A program made the position numbers and the translations under genes. DNA of 35,416 nucleotides. Origin: Tannerella sp. (GTDB taxonomy: Bacteria > Bacteroidota > Bacteroidia > Bacteroidales > Tannerellaceae). The stretch lies in the NCBI GenBank assembly GCA_031272455.1, contig JAISTS010000048.1, positions 1 through 35,416 on the forward strand. Reading direction: 5' to 3'. Below, in pieces: positions 24,165 to 31,204 of the stretch (position 1 is its first letter; every line of letters starts with the position of its first letter). The notes beneath the pieces are model-generated. The model ran no database searches and had not been told where the DNA came from. It was given only the letters and a program-made list of their open reading frames with translations.

Positions 24165-25941
24165 AAAGATTGCAAGAAATATCGCTATTGTTACAGCAAT
24201 TTTCATTGTCGCTTTTGCGATTATGCTGATAACCAATTACTTTCAGGTGCGCGGCTTCAATCCGCTGCAAACCGAAGTCATCGAAACGCTGAAAGAGATC
24301 AACTACGATAACTCGCAGAATATCAAACTGCAAGAGCAGATCAGGCAGCTCGACCTGCTCGCCCGCCGCGCCTATTTCGTGCGGATGGATCATCTGAAAA
24401 CAGGCGTGTATCTGCTTGTCGGTATGCTGTTTATCTTTATCATCACGGCGCGTTACTATTTTGAAGGGCTGAAAGATATTCCCGCCAAGGATATTGACCC
24501 GATCGACGACTGGGCGGAAAAATCTCTGGCGCGCAAGTATGTCAACTGGGTGGCAGGCGGATTGGTTGCGGCGGCGCTGGTCTTCGCCTTCTTGTCGTCG
24601 CCCTTCCTGCAATCGCATAATTCGGACGAAAGTCAAGACGCACAAAATCAGGAAATTGTCGCCGCTGAGGAAGACGCCGACAATGGCGCAAATGAAAATC
24701 CCGACCTCTTAGCCGACAGCGCTGAGGCAGACGAAGACAGCCCTGCCGTCGCTGCGGGCGATTCGACATCGACCCCGGAGCCTGACGTGCCGAAAGTTAC
24801 CCACACCAGTTTTCGAGGCAACAACTCGTCGGGCATTTCTCCGGCAAAAAATATCCCGACGAAATGGGATCTTGCGACTAACGAAAACATAGCATGGAAG
24901 GTAGATATAGCGCGTCGCGGCTATAATTCGCCCGTTATCAGCGGAAGCAGGGTGTTCCTCACCGGCGCCGACGAGCAGGCGCGCGAACTCTATTGCTACG
25001 ACCTGCATACAGGCGCTTTGCTGTGGAAACTTGCTGCCGACAATATCCCCGGCTCGCCTTCGTCGATGCCTGTAACTTCGGAAGATACCGGACTTGCCGC
25101 ATCGACGGTAACGACCAACGGCAGACAGGTATGCGCTGTTTTTGCCACAGGCGACATTATCGGCGCCGATATGGACGGCAAACGGCTTTGGGCTAAAAAC
25201 CTCGGCGTCCCGGTCAACCACTACGGATATGCTTCGTCGCTGCTGGCGTTCGGCAATACGGTTATCGTTCAGTACGATAACACCAATTCGCCGCGTATTC
25301 TTGCGCTCGACATGGCAACCGGCGCAGTGCGCTGGGACAAACCGCGCACGGATAAAATCACTTGGAGCTCGCCGATGATAGCATATATCGACAACAAACC
25401 GCAGCTTATAATTATGGGCAATCCGAGCATTTCGTCATACAATCCCAATAACGGCGAGAAATACTGGAATGTGGAATTTCTGAACGGCGAAGTGGCATCA
25501 AGCCCTTGCAGCGCCGACGGTCTGGTTTTCGGGGCAAGTGAATATTCGTCGCTGATCGCCGTTGACGCCATAAAAGGCGAAAAGCTCTGGGAAGCAAACG
25601 ATTTCCTGCCCGAAGTGTCATCGCCGGTAGCGACAAAAGACAATGTTTTCGTCGCCACAAGTTACGGAGTAGTAGCCTGTTACGATGCCAAAAGCGGTGA
25701 ACTGAAAAATTCTATCGAAACGAGCACCGAATTTTACTCCTCGCCCGTCATTGCCGAAGGCAAGATTTACCTGTTCAGCAACAGCGGCAAGGCTTTTGTG
25801 TATGCGGCAAACAGCGAGATGACGCTGATTAATTCGTTTGAAACCGGACAGCGCACCTTCGCCACGCCTGCATTTACCGACAGCCGTATGGTTGTCCGCA
25901 GCGAGAACCAACTCTATTGCGTGATGAAAAAACAGTTGTGA
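24157..25941 (+). CDS. Three-helix membrane protein fused to PQQ-like propeller (propeller 5)
   Basis: A 594-residue protein of three parts. The N-terminal ~150 residues hold three membrane helices (about 8-27, 83-98 and 131-148); the segment between the first two is charged and helical. An acidic low-complexity linker (about 152-215, rich in D, E, A, N, S) connects to a PQQ-like propeller (about 218-594). Propeller blades include CYDLHTGALLW, ALDMATGAVRW and AVDAIKGEKLW. An odd number of helices makes the propeller periplasmic if the N-terminus is inside. It overlaps the NosR-like gene and almost abuts the NuoEF fusion gene, so it sits exactly between the membrane electron step and the cytoplasmic NADH step. 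The membrane part shows no recognised family. Confidence 0.85.
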   Translation: MNKKIARNIAIVTAIFIVAFAIMLITNYFQVRGFNPLQTEVIETLKEINYDNSQNIKLQEQIRQLDLLARRAYFVRMDHLKTGVYLLVGMLFIFIITARYYFEGLKDIPAKDIDPIDDWAEKSLARKYVNWVAGGLVAAALVFAFLSSPFLQSHNSDESQDAQNQEIVAAEEDADNGANENPDLLADSAEADEDSPAVAAGDSTSTPEPDVPKVTHTSFRGNNSSGISPAKNIPTKWDLATNENIAWKVDIARRGYNSPVISGSRVFLTGADEQARELYCYDLHTGALLWKLAADNIPGSPSSMPVTSEDTGLAASTVTTNGRQVCAVFATGDIIGADMDGKRLWAKNLGVPVNHYGYASSLLAFGNTVIVQYDNTNSPRILALDMATGAVRWDKPRTDKITWSSPMIAYIDNKPQLIIMGNPSISSYNPNNGEKYWNVEFLNGEVASSPCSADGLVFGASEYSSLIAVDAIKGEKLWEANDFLPEVSSPVATKDNVFVATSYGVVACYDAKSGELKNSIETSTEFYSSPVIAEGKIYLFSNSGKAFVYAANSEMTLINSFETGQRTFATPAFTDSRMVVRSENQLYCVMKKQL

Positions 25942-25958
25942 AACGCAATATTAACCGT

Positions 25959-28397
25959 ATGACAAAGAGCTTACATACAGACACTTCCGGCGCTTGCCAA
26001 TGTGCTAATAATAACGAACAGCCTTCGCCTGCCGAGCGCACCGACGCCATTATCGACCGCACAGGGACGGGGCGTTCGGTCATCATTCCGCTGCTTCAAG
26101 CCGTGCAGTCGGAGTTTGGCTACCTGCCTTCGGAGGCTGTGAACAGGATTTATGAGCGTACGGAAATCGACCGCGCCCAACTTATCAGCGTTTCAACGTT
26201 TTACACCCAGTTTCGGCATATCCCGCTCGGCAAGCATCAGATCCGCGTTTGCACGGGTACAGCCTGCCACGTGAAAGGTGCGAGCAACGTTTACGACGCT
26301 TTTATCCGCCAGTTGAAGATCCGCGACGGCAGCGTTACGACCGACGACCGGATGTTTTCGGTCGAAAAAATCGCCTGTCTGGGCTGCTGTACGCTGGCGC
26401 CGGTCGTCCAGATTGACGAGAAAATATACGGACACGTGATGCCCGGACGGGTTGACGAAGTCATCGAAGATTTTATCGAGACGCAGGCTGCCGCCGCAAG
26501 CGAAGAGATGGCGCGCGAGAAGCGACAGGTCGCAGGCGAAGTGCGGCTCGGTATGGGTTCGTGCTGTATGGCGAGCGGTTCAGCCGATATTTACAAGGAA
26601 TTGCAAAAAGCCTCGGCGGAACTGGGTATCGAGGTCAATATCAAGCCGGTAGGATGCGTAGGCGTGTGTAATAAAGTGCCGCTTATCGACATCGTATCCG
26701 CCGACGGCGCTATCGCCCGCTATCCCAATGTCAAAGCCATAGAAATAAAGGAGATACTGCATCATCACTTCAAGCCTGCGGGCTATCTTAAACGTTTACG
26801 AAACAATATTCTCGGACAAATAGACGCCTTCCATACCGACCTGACATGGAACAACGTGGTATGGAAACCCGAACACGAACGCACCGGTCTCATCAGCAGT
26901 TTCCTGTTCAATCAGAAGCATATTTCGACCGAAGGATTCGGCTTTCTTGCGCCGCTGAATATTGATGAATATATCGCCCACGGCGGGTTTGAAGGACTGA
27001 AAAAAGCCCTTTCTATGCCGCGCGAACAGGTTATCGACGCTGTGATGAAAAGCGGACTGCGCGGACGCGGCGGAGGCGGATTCCAGACGGGCAAAAAATG
27101 GGAAATAGTCGCCGCAGCATCGGACGCTGCCGGTAAATATATGATTTGCAACGGCGACGAAGGCGATCCGGGCGCGTTTATGGACCGTATGATGCTCGAA
27201 TCCTATCCTTTCCGCGTCATCGAAGGAATGCTGATAGCGGCGTATGCCGCCGGAGCCGATAAGGGAATTTTCTATATCCGCGCCGAATATCCGCTCGCAG
27301 TAACGCGCATAAAAAAAGCGCTTGAATTGTGCGCAGAGCGAGGTTTTGCGGGCAAACGTGTTGCCGACAGCGATTTTTCGCTCGACATATCCGTTTTTGA
27401 GGGCGCCGGCGCGTTTGTTTGCGGCGAAGAGACGGCGCTTATCGCATCTATCGAAGGCAATCGCGGTTTTCCGCGCCAGCGACCGCCCTACCCTGCCGTT
27501 TGCGGACTGAACGGCTTGCCGACGCTCGTCAACAACGTCGAGACATTGAGCCAGATTGCATATATCATCCGCAACGGCGCAGACGAATATGCCGCCACCG
27601 GAACGGAAAACAGCAAGGGCACGAAAGTGTTTGCACTCGCCGGAAAAATCAACCACGGAGGGCTGATAGAAGTGCCGATGGGCATCACGCTGAACCGTAT
27701 TATCGACGAGATAGGAGGCGGCGTCGAAGGCGGCAAACGACTGAAAGCCGTACAGACAGGCGGACCTTCGGGCGGATGTATTCCGGCGGAACTGTGTGAT
27801 ATTCAGGTTGATTTCGACGCATTTACACGGCTCGGCGCAATGATGGGTTCGGGTGGATTGGTGGTATTGAGCGAAACGGACTGTATGGTTGACGTCGCCC
27901 GATATTTTTTGAGCTTCACCTGCGACCAGTCTTGCGGAAAATGCACTTTCTGCCGTGTCGGGACGCGACGTATGCTTGATCTCCTCGACAAAATTTGCAG
28001 CGGCAACGGCACAATGGCAGATATCGATCTGCTTGAAGAATTGGCAATCAACGTCAAACGGTCGTCGCTGTGCGGACTTGGCAAAACAGCGCCCAATCCG
28101 GTGCTTACGACATTGAAATATTTCCGACAAGAGTATGAAGAGCATGTCAACGGACTGTGCCGAACGGGTGTTTGCAAATCTTTGGTTAAATATGTCATCA
28201 CCGACAATTGCATAGGCTGCACCAAATGCGCCAAAGCCTGCCCTGTTGACGCCATTCCCTATACCCCGTACGAAGTGCACCGCATCGACCTCACAAAATG
28301 CGTCCAATGCGGACTTTGTATCGACGAATGTAGCTATGAAGCCGTCAGGAAGGTGTCGGTAAAAAATAAAGAAAATGACCATAACGATAAACAATAA
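25959..28397 (+). CDS. NuoE-NuoF-ferredoxin fusion, NADH-oxidising flavo-Fe-S protein (HydB/HndC-like)
   Basis: An 812-residue cytoplasmic fusion that oxidises or reduces NAD(P)(H) via FMN and several Fe-S centres. In order: a NuoE-like thioredoxin-fold [2Fe-2S] domain (about 30-175; C98, C103, C140, C144); a second thioredoxin-like [2Fe-2S] domain (about 195-270; C202/C203, C233, C237); a NuoF-type FMN/NADH domain with RGRGGGGFQTGKKW (368-381) and FVCGEETALI (486-495); the 4Fe-4S set C659-C662-C665 and C705; and a C-terminal pair of [4Fe-4S] motifs (C751-C754-C757-C761 and C781-C784-C787-C791). NuoF with a thioredoxin-like and a 2x[4Fe-4S] tail is the layout of HydB in electron-bifurcating [FeFe] hydrogenases. 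Here NuoE is fused too. Start: ATG 25959 (17 bases after propeller 5); a GTG at 25938 overlapping its stop is possible. Confidence 0.93.
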   Translation: MTKSLHTDTSGACQCANNNEQPSPAERTDAIIDRTGTGRSVIIPLLQAVQSEFGYLPSEAVNRIYERTEIDRAQLISVSTFYTQFRHIPLGKHQIRVCTGTACHVKGASNVYDAFIRQLKIRDGSVTTDDRMFSVEKIACLGCCTLAPVVQIDEKIYGHVMPGRVDEVIEDFIETQAAAASEEMAREKRQVAGEVRLGMGSCCMASGSADIYKELQKASAELGIEVNIKPVGCVGVCNKVPLIDIVSADGAIARYPNVKAIEIKEILHHHFKPAGYLKRLRNNILGQIDAFHTDLTWNNVVWKPEHERTGLISSFLFNQKHISTEGFGFLAPLNIDEYIAHGGFEGLKKALSMPREQVIDAVMKSGLRGRGGGGFQTGKKWEIVAAASDAAGKYMICNGDEGDPGAFMDRMMLESYPFRVIEGMLIAAYAAGADKGIFYIRAEYPLAVTRIKKALELCAERGFAGKRVADSDFSLDISVFEGAGAFVCGEETALIASIEGNRGFPRQRPPYPAVCGLNGLPTLVNNVETLSQIAYIIRNGADEYAATGTENSKGTKVFALAGKINHGGLIEVPMGITLNRIIDEIGGGVEGGKRLKAVQTGGPSGGCIPAELCDIQVDFDAFTRLGAMMGSGGLVVLSETDCMVDVARYFLSFTCDQSCGKCTFCRVGTRRMLDLLDKICSGNGTMADIDLLEELAINVKRSSLCGLGKTAPNPVLTTLKYFRQEYEEHVNGLCRTGVCKSLVKYVITDNCIGCTKCAKACPVDAIPYTPYEVHRIDLTKCVQCGLCIDECSYEAVRKVSVKNKENDHNDKQ

Positions 28398-29349
28398 AGC
28401 AATAGAAGCGCACGAGGGCGAAACCCTGATTGAAGTGGCGCGCCGAGCGGGGATTGATATTCCGTCGCTGTGTTATGCACGCGACGCCAAACACAAATCG
28501 TCGTGTATGGTTTGCGCCGTAAAGGATTGTAAATCAGGAAATATAATGCCTTCGTGCACAACTTTGCCGACGGAGGGTATGACGATCGACACCGAAAGCG
28601 AAGAGGTGAAAAAGACGCGCATCCTGTCGCTCGAACTGCTGCTGAGCGACCATCGCGCTGACTGCGAAGCGCCCTGTTCGATGGTATGCCCCGCCGGATT
28701 GGATATTGAGCGGATGTTGGGATTTTACGACGCCGGAGATTATGCTGCGGCGGTCGCGCTTATCGCGTCGGTTTTTGCGCTTCCGGAAATTGCCTGCGAC
28801 GACTGCAAAGCGCCATGCGAAAAAGCCTGCCGACGCGGAACGCTCGATGAGGCTGTTTCTATTCGCGAGATAATCAGGGAAATAGTTCTCAATAACGGCG
28901 AAAAGCCCATTGCCGCAAAGCATTTTGAAAACACGGCAAAGGACAAAAACCTCTTTCAATCGCGCTTGGGAAGATTCACGGACGCGGAAAAAGACGGTCT
29001 GACGGCAGGCGTCGATACCCGTTCGCGCTGCCTGCATTGCGCCTGTTCGGGACGGCAAAAATGCCGTTTGCGGACATTCTCGACGGCGGGAGGCATCAAA
29101 CGTCCGCGCTATCAGGCATCGTCGGTTTTACAGTTGACTAAAACGCATATCAACAGCAACTTATGGTTCGAGCCGGCAAAATGTATCCGTTGCGGACTGT
29201 GCGTTTACAACAGCGATAACGGCTTCACTTTCAAGGGCAGAGGGTTCAATATGGAAGTGATATTGCCGGACGAAAATAAAGCCAACGTCAGCGACAGGCT
29301 TGCGGAGTTGTGTCCTACGGGGGCGATTTATTTACAGAGTAGCAAGTAG
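28375..29349 (+). CDS. NuoG/HydA-N-terminus-like Fe-S protein without catalytic domain
   Basis: A 324-residue cytoplasmic polyferredoxin. An N-terminal plant-type [2Fe-2S] domain has C33, C44, C47 and C61. It is followed by a GltD-like N-terminal Fe-S segment (C97, C101, C105 in CEAPCSMVCPAGLDI, and C141-C144-C148-C152 in the CxxPCE.ACRRG segment). A C-terminal part has CIRCGLC and CPTGAI. NuoG and hydrogenase HydA share such an electron-entry half, but both then carry a catalytic domain. No H-cluster or molybdopterin domain is present here or next door. The start overlaps the fusion gene by 23 bases, so the two are tightly coupled. The likely role is to take electrons from the NADH module and hand them to a membrane or soluble acceptor. 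Confidence 0.88.
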   Translation: MTITINNKAIEAHEGETLIEVARRAGIDIPSLCYARDAKHKSSCMVCAVKDCKSGNIMPSCTTLPTEGMTIDTESEEVKKTRILSLELLLSDHRADCEAPCSMVCPAGLDIERMLGFYDAGDYAAAVALIASVFALPEIACDDCKAPCEKACRRGTLDEAVSIREIIREIVLNNGEKPIAAKHFENTAKDKNLFQSRLGRFTDAEKDGLTAGVDTRSRCLHCACSGRQKCRLRTFSTAGGIKRPRYQASSVLQLTKTHINSNLWFEPAKCIRCGLCVYNSDNGFTFKGRGFNMEVILPDENKANVSDRLAELCPTGAIYLQSSK

Positions 29350-29370
29350 TTAGTAGTAAGTAGATAGTAG
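29338..29370 (+). repeat. AGTAG-type short repeat
   Basis: Seven near-copies of a TAG/AGTAG unit run across the stop codon of the Fe-S gene and into the spacer. The sequence is 33 bases, almost only A, G and T. It resembles the AGTAGTTAGTAG-like simple repeats seen between Bacteroidetes genes and may vary in copy number. Confidence 0.6.
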
Positions 29371-29378
29371 AAAATTAT

Positions 29379-30515
29379 ATGAGACGGTTAGGGATTTGTT
29401 TGTTGGTTTTTATTGGGATGTCCTGCGGGAAAACGGGCGGCGGTTCGGCGGGTAGCGGCGACGATTGGTGCATTTTTCGCGGCGACCCGGGATTGAGCGG
29501 CTACTCGAAAATGAAATTGCCCGACAATCTGCAATTGCTTTGGACTCACAAAAGCGATTCGCGGACATCGTCGTCGCCCATAATTTACAATGGCACAGTC
29601 TATTGGATCGACAAACGCGGGAAAATTTTCGGGGTGAACACAGCAGGCGAACTGACTTTTACTTACGATTTCGCAACTGCGGTCGAGGCAAGTCCAATGA
29701 TTTCGGATTCAACGCTTTACATTGGTCGAATCGACGGATTTATGAGCGCCCTGTCATTAACATCAAAAGACACTTTGTGGAATTTTGAAACTTGGGGACA
29801 AATTTCGGCGTCGCCCAATATCGGCGTTTTTGAAGGCAGGGAAGCCGTAATTTTCGGAAGCTACGACAACTTTCTTTATTGTTTGGACAAAAAGACAGGA
29901 GAATTGATAAATAGTTTTGAATCTGGATATTATATCAACGGCGCTGTGTCGGTTACGGATAATTATTTCGTTTCGGGCGGATGTGACGCCTGGCTGAAAG
30001 TGATCGACGGCGAAACTGGAACAACCACCGACTCGCTTGAATTAGAAACGTATATCCCCGCTTCGCCCGCCATTGTCGGAAACGACTGCTACATCGCCGA
30101 TCATTCGGGAAATATATACGCTATGACGCTGAATAAAGGGAAAATAAGCGATTTCAGGAAGATGATTGCGGCAACCGACGATAGCGGAACATTCGTATCC
30201 GTGCCTGCGGTCTCTTCAACAACGCTTTATATCATTTCGGACGACCGACATCTGTACGCTATCGACCGTAAAACGGGCGAAATCCGCTGGAAATACCTGC
30301 AAAAAGGCGGTTCGGGCGAAAGTTCGCCGCTTGTTTGCCGCGACAAAGTCATCTCCTGCACAAAGTCGGGCGTCGTTTCGGCGCTCTCGGCTGACAGAGG
30401 CGAGCTGCTTACAGAATACGATACCGGAGAACAAATCACCGCCTCGCCCGCAGTTTCCGGCGGTCGTTTCTATATCCTTACTGCTAAGGGGACGCTGTTT
30501 TGTTTTGGCGAATAA
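29379..30515 (+). CDS. PQQ-like beta-propeller lipoprotein (propeller 6)
   Basis: A 378-residue lipoprotein: signal with lipobox GMSC (lipidated Cys at residue 16), a Gly/Ser-rich stretch, and then a PQQ-like propeller. Blades read GVNTAGELTF, CLDKKTGELINS, VIDGETGTTTDS and AIDRKTGEIRW; several have lost the terminal Trp, so this copy is more diverged and closer to BamB than propellers 1-3. BamB itself is part of the outer-membrane protein assembly machine, but no BamA or other Bam gene is near, so I do not assign that role. It sits between the cytoplasmic Fe-S module (29-base gap) and the ABC transporter (14-base gap). Some lines of this gene are visibly AT-richer than the rest. Confidence 0.85.
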   Translation: MRRLGICLLVFIGMSCGKTGGGSAGSGDDWCIFRGDPGLSGYSKMKLPDNLQLLWTHKSDSRTSSSPIIYNGTVYWIDKRGKIFGVNTAGELTFTYDFATAVEASPMISDSTLYIGRIDGFMSALSLTSKDTLWNFETWGQISASPNIGVFEGREAVIFGSYDNFLYCLDKKTGELINSFESGYYINGAVSVTDNYFVSGGCDAWLKVIDGETGTTTDSLELETYIPASPAIVGNDCYIADHSGNIYAMTLNKGKISDFRKMIAATDDSGTFVSVPAVSSTTLYIISDDRHLYAIDRKTGEIRWKYLQKGGSGESSPLVCRDKVISCTKSGVVSALSADRGELLTEYDTGEQITASPAVSGGRFYILTAKGTLFCFGE

Positions 30516-30529
30516 TAAAAACTAAAAAT

Positions 30530-31204
30530 ATGATACAACTCACTGACATAAAAAAATCTTTCCCTGACGGCGAAAACAAACGCAACGAAGTATTGCGAGG
30601 GGTGAATATGACCGTTGCCAAAGGCGAATTTGTCGCCATTACCGGCGAATCGGGATCGGGTAAAACTACGCTGCTGAATATTCTCGGCACGATAATTGTA
30701 CCCGACAGCGGGGCATATATGCTTGATAACAAGACGATTTTCGGCTCAGACAGTAAACCTGTCGATACTGCTGACATCCGCAACCGTCTGATTGGATTTG
30801 TGTTTCAGGAACACCGCCTGATGCCGCAATACACCATCCTGCAAAATATCCTGTTGCCGACGCTTGCCGGTCAGGTGAAAACGACACCGGAACAGGTACA
30901 ATATGCCGAATACCTGATGGATATGACAGAGATCTCGGTGTTGGCTAATCGCCTTCCTGCGACAGTTTCGGGCGGGGAAGCAAGCCGCGCAGCGCTTTGC
31001 AGAGCGCTAATAATGAAGCCGTTAGTCCTGCTTGCCGACGAGCCGACCGGTCAGCTTGACAGTCGCAACGCACATAACACAGTGGCATTGCTGAAAAAAG
31101 TCAGTCGCGAACTTGGAGCTACTGTCCTGATGGTCAGCCATTCGCATGAGACGACAGCCGAAGCGGAACGTATCTTAACCCTCAAAGACGGTTTATTGTC
31201 ATGA
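30530..31204 (+). CDS. ABC transporter ATPase, LolD/MacB type
   Basis: A 224-residue nucleotide-binding subunit with a complete set of motifs: Walker A GESGSGKT (39-46), Q-loop in FVFQEHRLMPQ, signature VSGGE (near 147-151), Walker B LLADEPTG (about 168-175), and the H-loop in MVSHSHET. The sequence class is that of LolD, MacB N-terminal domain and FtsE, which power FtsX-fold permeases that move substances from the inner membrane without a classical channel. The ATG at 30530 is chosen because MIQL begins the family; a frame opening at 30500 would add ten unlikely residues. The stop overlaps the permease start by 4 bases. Confidence 0.92.
   Translation: MIQLTDIKKSFPDGENKRNEVLRGVNMTVAKGEFVAITGESGSGKTTLLNILGTIIVPDSGAYMLDNKTIFGSDSKPVDTADIRNRLIGFVFQEHRLMPQYTILQNILLPTLAGQVKTTPEQVQYAEYLMDMTEISVLANRLPATVSGGEASRAALCRALIMKPLVLLADEPTGQLDSRNAHNTVALLKKVSRELGATVLMVSHSHETTAEAERILTLKDGLLS

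Noticed and set aside
26796-28394. A 532-codon open frame on the minus strand opposite the NuoEF-like fusion
   Set aside because: It mirrors a strongly supported gene with intact Fe-S and FMN motifs; its composition (many C, H, R, F) is typical of an antisense shadow in GC-biased coding DNA.
29338-29370. The AGTAG stretch as a CRISPR array or iteron set
   Set aside because: Units are too short and irregular, without spacers, cas genes or a replication gene.
30500-30529. Ten extra codons at the start of the ABC ATPase gene
   Set aside because: They would overlap the previous gene by 16 bases; MIQL at 30530 is the usual start of this family.
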